Source: Nocardia spumae
GTDB lineage: Bacteria; Actinomycetota; Actinomycetes; Mycobacteriales; Mycobacteriaceae
NCBI RefSeq assembly: GCF_020733635.1
Contig: NZ_JAJFZL010000001.1
Location: 6,076,001 to 6,140,000 of the forward strand
Length of the DNA: 64,000 bases
Direction of reading: 5' to 3'
The number at the start of each line of letters is the position of its first letter. Positions within the stretch are counted from its first letter, which is position 1. A program made the translations under genes and the position numbers. Under the pieces are notes generated by a model that saw only the letters and a program-made list of their open reading frames with translations, was not told the DNA's origin and did no database searches. This document shows positions 8,486 to 17,593 of this stretch, piece by piece.

Positions 8486-9830
8486 CGCCGAAGTCGCCGA
8501 TCACAGCGGCGGGAACAGTGGATTCGGCCGCCGGCACGGTGACACCGAGCTGACCGTCGCGAGGTTTGTGCTCCTGCCCGCCACTGTTCGGTGGCGGCAA
8601 GGCCATACCCCCTGCCACACCGCCAGGATGTGCCGGTGGTTCCGGTGCCGGCGCGGGCGGCGGCGCGGGTACCGGGATGGACGGCTTCGGCATCGGCGCC
8701 GGAGCCGGAGCAGGCGAGGCCGAATCCGCTTTGTCCGATTGCGCCTTATCCCCCTTGTCGGGTGCGGGCGGACTCGCTCCCGGGATGATCGAACCGGGGC
8801 CGGTCGTTCCGGGCGTGGCGTGGCCGACACCGGGGCCGAAATCGAAGAGCTTCCCCTGCGAATTTCCGGAAGTACCCGCCGGATTGGTCTTGTCCCCGTT
8901 GGCGTTGTCCGGGTTGATCAGCTGGGGAATGGCCTGGTCCACCGAGGAGGCCACGGTATCGATGGTGTGCGTGCCGACCTCGGCGATCTTGTCGATCAGG
9001 TGGGTACCGATATCCACCCCGGCGTTGATCGCGGAGGTGCCGACGTCGACCCCCGCCTGGATCAGCAGTTGCTGCAGCTGGAGCTGGGCGAGCTGAGCAG
9101 GATCGATCGGCTGCCCCGGAACCCCGGGTTGCCCGGGGACCGCGGCGTATTGGCCGGGAGTCGCACCGTAGGAGCTCGGCAGGTCGGGAGTATCGCTCAG
9201 GGATTGATGGGAGCTGAGCCCGGCCGGAGTGGTGACGGTCAGCGGGCCCATCTCGTCGAGCCGGCGCGAGTGATCGTCCATCTCGGTGCGCGCCGAGGTG
9301 ACGGTGGTGATGGCATCCCGCAGCGCCTGCGTGGCCCGGGTGATGACCGCGTCGGTATCGGGTGCGGAGCTGGCGTTGCCCAGGATGGTGCGCGCATCAC
9401 GCCGGAAATCGGCGATGATGCGATCCACCCGGCCGGCCGCGCGCGCACTGGTGGCGTGGGCATCCGACAGCACGCCCAGATAGGCGGGCCCGCGGTCGGA
9501 GATATCACCGATCTGAGTTTGAGTGGTGCGCAACGCCGGAACGGTCGCGTCCGAACCGGGGCCCGTCCAGGTCGACTCGAGCGCGTGCACACCGTCGCGG
9601 TGCGGACCCTCGGTATCGGCGGCCTGGGTGGACGCGTTGGACAGGGCGCCGCTGATGGTCGCGTTGGGAGTGGCGACACCGGTTCCCAGCGATGCGCGCA
9701 GGGCCAGCAATGGCCGCATCAGAGTGGCGACGATCGGCGGATCCACATTCGGATCGGAACTCGCTGCGGGCGTGGCGCTCTCGCCACGATTGGCGGACGG
9801 TCGCCGCCGCAGACCTGTCGCGCGCCTCAT
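8472..9830 (-). CDS. Long W-x-G protein, candidate T7SS substrate
   Basis: A 452-residue protein with no Sec signal peptide. Residues 30-190 are helical, with W88-T-G90 in the context ALESTWTGPGSDA, the WXG100-type turn. Residues 230-310 are hydrophobic-helical with repeated GVD(I/V)GT segments. The tail from about 320 is rich in Pro, Ala and Gly and ends GGQEHKPRDGQLGVTVPAAEST. The EHKP motif is shared with the tail of the other long W-x-G protein (2340-3950). Its ATG overlaps the stop of the EspC-like gene in an ATGA junction, so the pair is translationally coupled, which fits co-export of a heterodimer. Export and effector role are inferred. Confidence 0.7.
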   Translation of the reverse strand: MRRATGLRRRPSANRGESATPAASSDPNVDPPIVATLMRPLLALRASLGTGVATPNATISGALSNASTQAADTEGPHRDGVHALESTWTGPGSDATVPALRTTQTQIGDISDRGPAYLGVLSDAHATSARAAGRVDRIIADFRRDARTILGNASSAPDTDAVITRATQALRDAITTVTSARTEMDDHSRRLDEMGPLTVTTPAGLSSHQSLSDTPDLPSSYGATPGQYAAVPGQPGVPGQPIDPAQLAQLQLQQLLIQAGVDVGTSAINAGVDIGTHLIDKIAEVGTHTIDTVASSVDQAIPQLINPDNANGDKTNPAGTSGNSQGKLFDFGPGVGHATPGTTGPGSIIPGASPPAPDKGDKAQSDKADSASPAPAPAPMPKPSIPVPAPPPAPAPEPPAHPGGVAGGMALPPPNSGGQEHKPRDGQLGVTVPAAESTVPAAVIGDFGDDTV

Positions 9831-10228
9831 ATCCGCTGCTCCGTCCGTGCGATCGCGGCGGCCGAATCCTCATCGGAGCCCTGCACACCCGCGGTGTAGG
9901 TGGTGAGCGTATGCCCGTACGCCGACACCAGCTTCCCCGCGGTGGACAGTGCCTCCGCGTGCTCGGAGACCGCGGCCGCGAACTTGGCGGCGAAATCGGC
10001 ACCCACCAGCCCCAGATCGGCCGCGAGTTGTTGCGGATCGACCGCGCTCGCCGTGACGGTGGCCGCCGAAGCGAGCTGCTGGGAAACGGAATTCGCGATG
10101 GCGGTATAGGTCGCCATGGCCGCGGGATCGACCCTCATCACCGCATCCGGCGTGGTGACGGGCTCGGGCGGCCGCGAACTCGTGGAATTGTCGAGCGTCG
10201 GATTCTGGTCCAGCTTCAGCGGGTCCAC
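9827..10228 (-). CDS. EspC-like T7SS protein
   Basis: A 133-residue protein starting at GTG with GGGGGAA just upstream. Residues 1-30 are Pro/Thr-rich. From residue 31 (MRVDPAAM) it shows the EspC/DUF2580-type layout: VDP.A(L/M), a first long Ala/Ser/Val-rich helix, a turn at about residue 75 and a second helix of similar length. No clear Y-x-x-x-D/E motif is present at the end, unlike the paralogue at 3981-4334. It is the first gene of a three-gene operon and overlaps the next by 4 bases. No signal peptide. The assignment rests on the fold pattern and the operon. Confidence 0.7.
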   Translation of the reverse strand: MDPLKLDQNPTLDNSTSSRPPEPVTTPDAVMRVDPAAMATYTAIANSVSQQLASAATVTASAVDPQQLAADLGLVGADFAAKFAAAVSEHAEALSTAGKLVSAYGHTLTTYTAGVQGSDEDSAAAIARTEQRI

Positions 10229-10518
10229 TGTTCCCCCTCACGGAAATCAAGCTTCGCTGTCGCATCATGATTCGCGTCCCACAATACTTCCCGGAACCGA
10301 CAGTCGCGCCCCGATCTCCGGGACCGCCGGGGCCGCGACGCCGTTCAACGCCCTCCGGCACTCCCCGTTCCCGCCGGTTACGACCCGCCTCGACCAGCGC
10401 GGACATCTCCGGATCCGATCGGACGCGCCGCGTCGGCGGCCGGGGCAGACCACGGCACTGCCGCACCCCTACGCTGCTCGCGCACCCCGTCCATCGTCCG
10501 GACCGTTCGCATCGACGA

Positions 10519-11886
10519 TCACACCGAGGCGACACACTTGGCGAGGTCGTCGGCGAGTTGCTTGGCCCGGTGCGGTTCGGTGGCCTCGACCATGACCCGG
10601 ATGAGCTGCTCGGTCCCGCTCGGACGCAACAGCACTCGACCGTTGTCACCGAGCGCTCGCTCGGCCTCGGCTACCGCCTCGCGCACCTCCGGTGACGCCG
10701 CGACCGCGGCCTTGTCGGTAACCGGAACATTCACCAGTACCTGCGGCACGGTGGTCACCACGCTCGCCAGATCGGCCAGACCGCGACCGGTTTCCACCAT
10801 GCGCGCCATGAGTTTGAGGCCGGTCAGGACACCGTCCCCGGTGGTTCCGTACGCGGGAAACACCACATGTCCGGACTGTTCGCCGCCCAGGCTGTAGCCA
10901 CCGCGGCGCAATTCCTCGAGCACGTAGCGATCGCCGACCGCCGTGGTACGCACCGTGATTCCGGCGTCGCGCAGCGCGATGTGCAGGCCCAGATTGCTCA
11001 TGACGGTCGCGACCAGGGTGTCCTGCGCGAGTTCACCGGACTCGTGCATCGCCAGCGCCAGGATCGCCATGATGGCGTCACCGTCGACGACGGATCCGGT
11101 GGCATCGACGGCCAGGCAGCGGTCCGCGTCGCCGTCGTGTGCGAGGCCGAGGTCGGCGCCGTGTTCGAGCACCGCGCTCTGGATCTGCTCGAGATGGGTG
11201 GATCCACACCGCTCGTTGATGTTGAGCCCGTTCGGTTCGGCGTTGATCGCCACCACCCGCGCACCGGCTTCACGATAGGCGGCGGGGCCGACATCCGAGG
11301 CCGCCCCGTGTGCGCAATCGACGACCACGGTGATGCCCGACAGATCCCGGCCCGTCGCCTCCACCAGATGTTCGACATAGCGCTCGTGGGTTCCGGCGAG
11401 ACTGTAGTGGTCGTCGACATGGCCGTCCGCGCCGGACAGGCTGAGCACCCGCCCGATACCCGCGCCGGTGGGCCGGACGAAGGTGCGCGCGCGGACCAGT
11501 TCTTCGATCTTGTCCTCGGCGCTGTCATCGAGCTTGTGGCCGCCGGCAGCGAAGATCTTGATGCCGTTGTCGGGCATCGCGTTGTGCGAGGCGGAGATCA
11601 TGACGCCCAGGCAGGCGTCGTAGGCGGCGGTCAGATAGGCCACCGCGGGAGTCGGCAGCACGCCGACCGACAGCACGCTCATACCGGCGGCGGTCAGGCC
11701 CGCGGTCACCGCGGCTTCCAGCATTTCGCCGCTGGCGCGCGGATCCCGGCCGACCACCGCCACCGCGCGCGGCCTGCCCCGGCCCAGCACCTGTGCCGCG
11801 GCAGCCGAGATATGCAGTGCCAGTTCCGGACTCAGTGATTCGTTGGCCAGACCGCGGACTCCGTCGGTGCCGAACAAACGCGCCAT
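10519..11886 (-). CDS. glmM: Phosphoglucosamine mutase
   Basis: A 455-residue enzyme that converts glucosamine-6-phosphate to glucosamine-1-phosphate for UDP-GlcNAc, and so for peptidoglycan. The phosphoserine loop ISASHN places the catalytic Ser at residue 100. The metal-binding loop DGDADRC is near residue 245, the sugar-binding GGEQSGH near 325, and the phosphate-binding [11 protein letters not shown] near the C-terminus. Length and the start [12 protein letters not shown] are typical. It lies downstream of rpsI, as in Mycobacterium (mrsA beside rpsI/rplM), but two strong hairpins lie between them, so it probably has its own promoter. Confidence 0.97.
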   Translation of the reverse strand: MARLFGTDGVRGLANESLSPELALHISAAAAQVLGRGRPRAVAVVGRDPRASGEMLEAAVTAGLTAAGMSVLSVGVLPTPAVAYLTAAYDACLGVMISASHNAMPDNGIKIFAAGGHKLDDSAEDKIEELVRARTFVRPTGAGIGRVLSLSGADGHVDDHYSLAGTHERYVEHLVEATGRDLSGITVVVDCAHGAASDVGPAAYREAGARVVAINAEPNGLNINERCGSTHLEQIQSAVLEHGADLGLAHDGDADRCLAVDATGSVVDGDAIMAILALAMHESGELAQDTLVATVMSNLGLHIALRDAGITVRTTAVGDRYVLEELRRGGYSLGGEQSGHVVFPAYGTTGDGVLTGLKLMARMVETGRGLADLASVVTTVPQVLVNVPVTDKAAVAASPEVREAVAEAERALGDNGRVLLRPSGTEQLIRVMVEATEPHRAKQLADDLAKCVASV

Positions 11887-11978
11887 CTCTCTCGCCCCTC
11901 GGGTTGCATTGCGGTATGCGCGGGACCCGGCGTGATCACGCAGGCTGCCCGCCCCGGCCTACCGTCGATGGATACAGC

Positions 11979-12015
11979 ACGAGAGCAGGCGCCCGAGGTG
12001 GGCGCCTGCTCTCGT
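11979..12015 (-). terminator. Perfect 16-bp hairpin downstream of rpsI
   Basis: ACGAGAGCAGGCGCCC and its exact inverse complement are separated by five bases. There is no T-run on either side, as is usual for GC-rich actinobacterial terminators. It is the second of two hairpins between rpsI and glmM and should end the rplM-rpsI transcript. Confidence 0.75.
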
Positions 12016-12036
12016 ACCGGTGTCGCGGCGACCGGA

Positions 12037-12071
12037 CTCCGTCCGGTGCCACCGAGTGGCGCCGGACGGAG
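12037..12071 (-). terminator. 14-bp hairpin just after the rpsI stop
   Basis: CTCCGTCCGGTGCC pairs with GGCGCCGGACGGAG across a seven-base loop, with a single mismatched position. It starts 19 bases downstream of the rpsI stop codon and, with the hairpin at 11979-12015, forms a tandem terminator. Confidence 0.65.
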
Positions 12072-12089
12072 CGGCCGCGCGCTGCAAGA

Positions 12090-12602
12090 TCAGCGCTTCG
12101 AGTACTGCGGAGCCTTGCGGGCCTTCTTGAGGCCGTACTTCTTACGCTCGGTGGCGCGCGGGTCACGAGTCAGGAAGCCGGCCCGCTTCAGGGCGGGACG
12201 ATCGTCCGGGGTGACCTCGATCAGCGCACGGGCGATGGCCAGGCGCAGCGCGCCGGCCTGACCCGACGGGCCGCCGCCGACCAGGCGGGCGTGCACGTCG
12301 AAGGTCTCGGTGCGCTCGACGGTGACCAGCGGGGACTTCACCAGCTGCTGGTGCACCTTGTTCGGGAAGTAGTCCTCGATGGTGCGGCCGTTCAGCACGA
12401 ACTGACCGGAGCCCGGCACCAGGCGCACGCGAACCACGGCCTCCTTGCGGCGGCCGACGGTCTGCACCGGACGGTCGATCAGGACCGGAGCGGCGAAGGT
12501 CTCGGACTCGGTGTACTCGGCCTCGTAGCCGGCACCTTCGTCGACGACCTCCACAGCGGCCTCTTCGACGTATTCCTCGTTGAATTCCTCAGGAGCGGTC
12601 AC
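12090..12602 (-). CDS. rpsI: 30S ribosomal protein S9
   Basis: A 170-residue protein. Residues 1-45 form an acidic extension typical of the actinobacterial protein, followed by the S9 domain: [35 protein letters not shown]...A.ARAL, and the conserved basic end [17 protein letters not shown] that reaches the P site. Its ATG overlaps the rplM stop by 4 bases, so the two are translationally coupled as in most bacteria. Confidence 0.98.
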   Translation of the reverse strand: MTAPEEFNEEYVEEAAVEVVDEGAGYEAEYTESETFAAPVLIDRPVQTVGRRKEAVVRVRLVPGSGQFVLNGRTIEDYFPNKVHQQLVKSPLVTVERTETFDVHARLVGGGPSGQAGALRLAIARALIEVTPDDRPALKRAGFLTRDPRATERKKYGLKKARKAPQYSKR

Positions 12603-13042
12603 TGGGCCACCTGCTTGATCTCGAACGGAATGGGCTGCTGGGCCGCGTGCGGATGCGCCGGGCCGGCGTAGACCTTCAGCTTGCGCGCGATCTGGTTGCC
12701 CAGCTTGTTCTTCGGGATCATGCCCTTGATGGCACGCTCCACCACACGCTCGGGATGGGTCTCCATCACCTGACGGACAGACCGGGTCTTCAGACCGCCC
12801 GGGAACCCGGAGTGGGTGTGGATGAACTTGCGATCGGCCTTGTTACCGGCGATCGCGATCTTGTCGGCGTTGATGATGATGACGAAATCGCCACCGTCGA
12901 CGTTCGGAGCGTAGGTCGGCTTGGTCTTGCCACGCAGCAGATTCGCTGCCTGCACGGCAAGGCGGCCGAGCACTACGTCAGTGGCGTCGATGACGTACCA
13001 CTGCCGGGTCACGTCACCCGCCTTCGGGCTGTACGTAGGCAC
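12599..13042 (-). CDS. rplM: 50S ribosomal protein L13
   Basis: The 147-residue protein begins at GTG (reading MPTYSPKAG), with AGGGAAG upstream; a longer in-frame reading lacks L13 homology and is rejected. L13 features are visible throughout: [52 protein letters not shown], and GMIPKN.LG...[16 protein letters not shown]. First gene of the rplM-rpsI operon. In ESX-4 loci of mycobacteria esxT lies directly upstream of rplM; here an inserted block of about 17 kb separates them. Confidence 0.97.
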   Translation of the reverse strand: MPTYSPKAGDVTRQWYVIDATDVVLGRLAVQAANLLRGKTKPTYAPNVDGGDFVIIINADKIAIAGNKADRKFIHTHSGFPGGLKTRSVRQVMETHPERVVERAIKGMIPKNKLGNQIARKLKVYAGPAHPHAAQQPIPFEIKQVAQ

Positions 13043-13219
13043 AGTGCTTCCCTGTCTGTCGTTGATGCTTCTGCCGGCCTGGCGAGCGGTCGAGTGATCC
13101 CGGCGGCCGGTGGAGACCCGGGGCTCATGGGACGACACGGAAGAATCCGCGACGTACCGCACGCCGAAGAGGAACGATACCAGTGCCGCATCGACCCCCG
13201 GTAATCGCCCTCGTCGCGA

Positions 13220-14809
13220 TCAGATGTGCATCGGCGGGCCCGAGTCGATGCTGCCGGGCACGTTCGGCACCAGATAACGCAGGTTGTCGATCGCGAGATG
13301 CGCACAGCCGCTGTCGGCGGCCGGCTGCGCGACCCGTCCGGATGCGCCGCCGGTGTTCGCGGTCATCGCGCACCTCGGCGCCGCGCCGTCCGCCCAGGCC
13401 GACGGCGCGATCGCGATCGTATCGGCCACTCCGACCACACCCGATGCGGCCGATTCGGCACCCGATCGGCCGAGATCGGCATTGTCGGCGTAGATGCCGA
13501 CCGCCGCGAGGGCGACCGCACCCGCGATGGCCGGCGCGCCGAACAGATTGTCCTTGACCTTGTTCCAAACCGTGCCCTTGTGGGCGTCCTCGTCGTGCCC
13601 GCCGTCCGCGCCGGCCGATGGCTCACCGGGCCGGGGTGCGGCCGGAGTCGAATCCGGTCGCCGTCCCATCACGGTGGTGCGCTGCTCATCGGCCGGCAGT
13701 TCCGGGGGGCGGGTGAACCTGCTTCCCTGATCGGCCGGCGGATCCCCCGCGCCGGGAACCCGCGGCTGCTGCCCCGAGTGAGGGGCGGCACCGGAGCCGG
13801 AATGGCGGCCCTCGGGGGGCCGGGGCTGCCGGCGAGGATCGGCAGGTGCGCCCTCCCCGGGCCGGGCATGCCGGCCGGCGTCCTCGGGACGGGCCGCGAG
13901 CGGCGGCTGGGCGGGTGGTGGCTGCGGCGGGCGGACGGGCTCGGGGGCCTGCTCCACGTCGGCGTATTCACTGTCGGTGACCAGCAGATGCGCGGCACCG
14001 AGCACCAGTGCGTGCATCGGATGGTCGGCGACCCGCAGCCGATGACCCAGATGGTTCTGGAACGCCAGCCGCAGCGCGTCGTTGAAGCACACATTGCCGG
14101 TGAGCAGCACCGTCGAGGTGTCAGCACCGATGGCCCGGGCGGCGGCCATGACCTCGATCACGACATTGTCCGCGGAGTGCGCGTCCCGTATCGAATCCGG
14201 GGAGATCGGCACACCGACGGATTCGGTGGGTTGTTCGTCGTCACCGTCGACCGCCACCACCAGGCAGACCCGGCCATCGGAATAGACGCCGGTCGCGCCG
14301 ACGCCACGCCGGCCACGCTCGGGCGGCCGCACCAGCCCCAGGGCGCGGACGTAGCCGGACAGCGCTACCGATTCCGGAAGCGGATCGGTGACGACATCCA
14401 TCTCCTCGACCAGCCGGCAGTACTCCTCGACCTTCTCGTCGGCCCAGTCGTCCGGGAAGGGCAGCGCGACCACATCGGGTTTGCCGCGCAGCCGGCTGCC
14501 GATGGCCGCCAGCGGGTTGTAGAGCCGGGCCCGGAACACCAGTTCCGCGGGCCAGGTCGCGCCCGCGATGCGGATCTGCTGGTGACCGAGGATGTCGCGG
14601 ACATCGGACACAGCGATCCCCAGATCGGGTCGTTGCCGGTCCGCGCCCGCGGTGTGCAAGCGCCCGGATTTGTCCGCCAGCAGATAAGCGGGCGGCGTGT
14701 ATGTGCCTTCCACCTGGACCGGGCGGATCGGTGTCCCGCCGCCGCCGGCGGCCACGGACACCACATCCCAACCGAGATGTATCGCCCCAATTCGAGCCGT
14801 CACATGCAT
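13220..14809 (-). CDS. Actin/Hsp70-like ATPase domain protein with membrane tail
   Basis: About 529 residues from the ATG for MHVTARIGAIHLG. Residues 1-285 resemble a diverged Hsp70/actin-type nucleotide-binding domain: an opening IGAIHLGWD strand, a middle (C)LVVAVDGD segment, and TVLLTGNVCFNDALR...HLGHRLRVADHPMHALVLGAAH, which mirrors the DnaK motif for the second adenosine-binding lobe. The phosphate-1 loop (DxG) is not canonical. Residues 290-420 are Pro/Arg-rich and probably disordered. A membrane helix at about 430-450 (IAGAVALAAVGIYA) is followed by a small external domain with three or more cysteines. It lies 85 bases downstream of the FHA-ABC exporter. The role is unknown; ATP hydrolysis is doubtful. 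Confidence 0.65.
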   Translation of the reverse strand: MHVTARIGAIHLGWDVVSVAAGGGGTPIRPVQVEGTYTPPAYLLADKSGRLHTAGADRQRPDLGIAVSDVRDILGHQQIRIAGATWPAELVFRARLYNPLAAIGSRLRGKPDVVALPFPDDWADEKVEEYCRLVEEMDVVTDPLPESVALSGYVRALGLVRPPERGRRGVGATGVYSDGRVCLVVAVDGDDEQPTESVGVPISPDSIRDAHSADNVVIEVMAAARAIGADTSTVLLTGNVCFNDALRLAFQNHLGHRLRVADHPMHALVLGAAHLLVTDSEYADVEQAPEPVRPPQPPPAQPPLAARPEDAGRHARPGEGAPADPRRQPRPPEGRHSGSGAAPHSGQQPRVPGAGDPPADQGSRFTRPPELPADEQRTTVMGRRPDSTPAAPRPGEPSAGADGGHDEDAHKGTVWNKVKDNLFGAPAIAGAVALAAVGIYADNADLGRSGAESAASGVVGVADTIAIAPSAWADGAAPRCAMTANTGGASGRVAQPAADSGCAHLAIDNLRYLVPNVPGSIDSGPPMHI

Positions 14810-14894
14810 CAGTGTGCCTGCTGTCGCGCCGGCACGCTCGGGGCAGGTCCCATTAGTTCGAACAGCCCCGCCCGACACGGGGGTTCGGCCCCGC

Positions 14895-17483
14895 TCATGC
14901 GGCCGACTTCTTCAGTCTCAGACGCCACCACGTCAGGGTCGACAGCAGGGCGGTGAGCACGATCAGCATGCCCGCGTCGAGCAACCAGAATCCGGCGCTG
15001 TGCTGCCAGATCGCATCGGGTTGCGCGTTGACGAACAGCGTTCTCAGGTCGATCGTGGACGCACCGCTGGCGAATCCCCAGCGCGAGGGGAACACGTAGG
15101 AAAGCTGTTCCAGCACCACTCGATTCGTGACCGGGATCATGCCGCCTGCCATCACCAGCTGACACATGATCATGACCACCAGCAGCGGCATGACCTGTTC
15201 GTTGGATTTGGCCACCGTCGACAACAGCAGTCCGACGACCACACAGGTCACCGCCGTGAGCGCGATATCCAGATAGAGCTCGATACTGCCGGCGGGAACC
15301 AGCGCACCCGACCCCGGCGGCTTCTTACCGGCCAGCACGATCGCCACCAGCACCGCCGACTGGAGCAGCGCCGCGACACCGAAAACCATGACCTTCGCCA
15401 GCAGATAAGCCGACGGCAGCAATCCGACGGCACGCTCCCGGAAGAAGATGGGCCGCTCACCGACGAGGTCACGCACGGTCAGCGTGGAGCCCATGAAGCA
15501 GGCGCCGAGAATCAGCACCACCAGCAACTGCTGTGATTCGCTGCCTCCGGTCGGTGGCGGGCCGAAACTACCGTCGGGCAACGGAATCGGCGGAGCTGCC
15601 GCGAAACCGTTCTTCCCGGGCACGACCAGGCACAACACACCCAGCACGAAGGGCAGCACCACGAGGAAGGCAAGATACCCACGGTCGGCCAGAATCAGGC
15701 GGACCTGCCGGCGCGACAGGGTCGAGAGCTGTTTCCACGCACTGGACTTCGGGGGCTGCCCCACGACCCCGCGCGGCGCGACCGGTGGCGGCGCCGGTGG
15801 TACCGCCGCCTGCCGGGAGCGATAGTTCGCGAACGCCCGGTCCGGATCGGAGGCCACCCGGGCGAAGATCTCCGCCCAGTCGCTGGTGCCGAGGAAGTCG
15901 CCGACACCGGCCGGATGCCCGCAGAACGCGGTCTTACCGCCCGGCGCCAGCAGCAGCACCTGATCACACATGTCCAGACAGGCCACCGAGTGGGTGACCA
16001 CGATGACCGTGCGCCCGGCGTCGGCCAGTTCCCGCAGCATGGTCATCACCTGGCGGTCGAGCGCGGGATCCAGGCCGGAGGTCGGTTCGTCGAGCAGCAG
16101 CAGCGCGGGGCCGGTGAGCAGTTCCAATGCCACCGACGCGCGTTTGCGCTGACCACCCGACAGCCGATCGACCCGGGTATCGGCATGTTCGGTCAGCGAG
16201 AGTTCTTTGAGGACCCCGTCGATCACCTGCTGCCGATCGGCCTTGGAGGAGTCCGGCGGCAGTCGCAGTTCGGCGGCGAACCCCAAAGCCTGGCGCACCG
16301 TCAGCTGGCGGTGCAGCACATCGTCCTGCGGAACCATGCCGATACGACTGCGCATGGCCTCGTACTCGGCGTGCAGATTGCGGCCTTCGAAGGTGACCAC
16401 GCCGGCCGACGGATGCGTCGTTCCCGCAATGAGTTTCGACAGCGTCGACTTACCCGCGCCGGACGGTCCGATGAGTGCGGTCAGGGTGCCGCGATTGGCC
16501 TGCATGTTGACATCGACGAGCAGTTGTTTGTTGCCCTCGACGACGAACCCGACGCCGTGCACGCTCAGCCCCTGTTCGGTGACCGGCTTCTTACGGTGCT
16601 TGAGCGCACCTTCCTGCACGACGAAGTCGACGTTACCGATGGTGACGATATCGCGTTCGCGCAGCGCCACCCGCTGCTCGCGACGGCCGTTGACGAAGGT
16701 GCCGTTGGCCGAACCGACATCCTCGAGGACCAGGCCCTCACCGCTTTTGACCAGCCGCGCGTGCCGGCGTGAGGCCAGTGGATCGTTGACGACGATCTGG
16801 TTGTCGCTGGTGCGGCCGATGGTGAGCCCACCGGCCGGAATCCGGTCGGCACGCGCGATGGGCGCGGTCGAGGCCCGGGCGCGCACCGGTGGCAACGCCG
16901 AGGTGTCCGCCTTGGTGGTCATATTCACGTTCGGGGCACCACCCGATCCCGGACCGGCATTCGGAATCGGTTGCGAAGGGCGTTGATTCGGCCGGTGATC
17001 AGGTCGCGACGGCGGTTGGGGCGGCGCCGGCCTGCGCTGCTGGCCGGACGGCCTCGGGGGCTGACGGCGCTGCTCCGGGGCGCCCCCACGCCCCGGATTG
17101 TCCCGCCCCGGCGGATTCGAGCCCCGGCCCGATGGCTGCGCCCGGGTGGGCGGCGCCGGCGGCCGGAACTGCGCCTCGGGCACCAGGTGCACGAGCGGTC
17201 CGGTGATCGCGTCACCGAGCCGGACCAGCATGGGCCGGTCCACCGATACGGGACGGGTGATCCGCTGCGCGTCCACGAACACCCCGTTGGTACTGCCGTT
17301 GTCGGAGAGCACCCAGGCGCCCCCCTGCCAAACAAGTTTCGCGTGCACACGAGAGACCAGCGGACTGTCGACGAACACGGTAACTTCGGGCGCGCGGCCC
17401 AGCGTCACCTGCTGAGTGTTCTCGAAGATCCGATCGGTTCCCTCATGGCGCACGGTGATCTTCTGCGCCCCCGGTAATGACAT
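14895..17483 (-). CDS. FHA-domain ABC exporter, Rv1747-like
   Basis: 862 residues from the ATG for MSLPGAQKI. Two FHA domains come first: FHA1 at about 25-100 (LGRAPE...SRVHAKLV...NGSTNGVFVD) and FHA2 at about 225-300 (IGRTSDN...SRRHARLV...VGSANGTFVNG), joined by a Pro/Arg-rich linker. The ABC domain has Walker A GPSGAGKST (about 340), signature LSGGQRKR and Walker B LLLLDEPTSGLD (about 467). Residues about 590-855 hold six membrane helices of the ABC-2 type. This is the architecture of M. tuberculosis Rv1747, an exporter whose FHA domains bind the kinase PknF. A kinase gene lies 9 kb away. The substrate is unknown; a lipid or glycolipid is likely by analogy. Confidence 0.9.
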   Translation of the reverse strand: MSLPGAQKITVRHEGTDRIFENTQQVTLGRAPEVTVFVDSPLVSRVHAKLVWQGGAWVLSDNGSTNGVFVDAQRITRPVSVDRPMLVRLGDAITGPLVHLVPEAQFRPPAPPTRAQPSGRGSNPPGRDNPGRGGAPEQRRQPPRPSGQQRRPAPPQPPSRPDHRPNQRPSQPIPNAGPGSGGAPNVNMTTKADTSALPPVRARASTAPIARADRIPAGGLTIGRTSDNQIVVNDPLASRRHARLVKSGEGLVLEDVGSANGTFVNGRREQRVALRERDIVTIGNVDFVVQEGALKHRKKPVTEQGLSVHGVGFVVEGNKQLLVDVNMQANRGTLTALIGPSGAGKSTLSKLIAGTTHPSAGVVTFEGRNLHAEYEAMRSRIGMVPQDDVLHRQLTVRQALGFAAELRLPPDSSKADRQQVIDGVLKELSLTEHADTRVDRLSGGQRKRASVALELLTGPALLLLDEPTSGLDPALDRQVMTMLRELADAGRTVIVVTHSVACLDMCDQVLLLAPGGKTAFCGHPAGVGDFLGTSDWAEIFARVASDPDRAFANYRSRQAAVPPAPPPVAPRGVVGQPPKSSAWKQLSTLSRRQVRLILADRGYLAFLVVLPFVLGVLCLVVPGKNGFAAAPPIPLPDGSFGPPPTGGSESQQLLVVLILGACFMGSTLTVRDLVGERPIFFRERAVGLLPSAYLLAKVMVFGVAALLQSAVLVAIVLAGKKPPGSGALVPAGSIELYLDIALTAVTCVVVGLLLSTVAKSNEQVMPLLVVMIMCQLVMAGGMIPVTNRVVLEQLSYVFPSRWGFASGASTIDLRTLFVNAQPDAIWQHSAGFWLLDAGMLIVLTALLSTLTWWRLRLKKSAA

Positions 17484-17593
17484 AGTGCCGGATACTATGC
17501 GATGGCCGCGACATCGGCGGGGGTCGAACGTGCCCCCGAGAGCCCGTGCGGCACAGGCACCTGATCGAGTATCGGCCCGGGGAGGGAGGGGAC

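Noticed and set aside
13226..14956. A 576-codon plus-strand frame
   Set aside because: Antisense to the actin/Hsp70-like gene; the minus strand holds the membrane helix, ATPase-lobe motifs and the sensible codon use.
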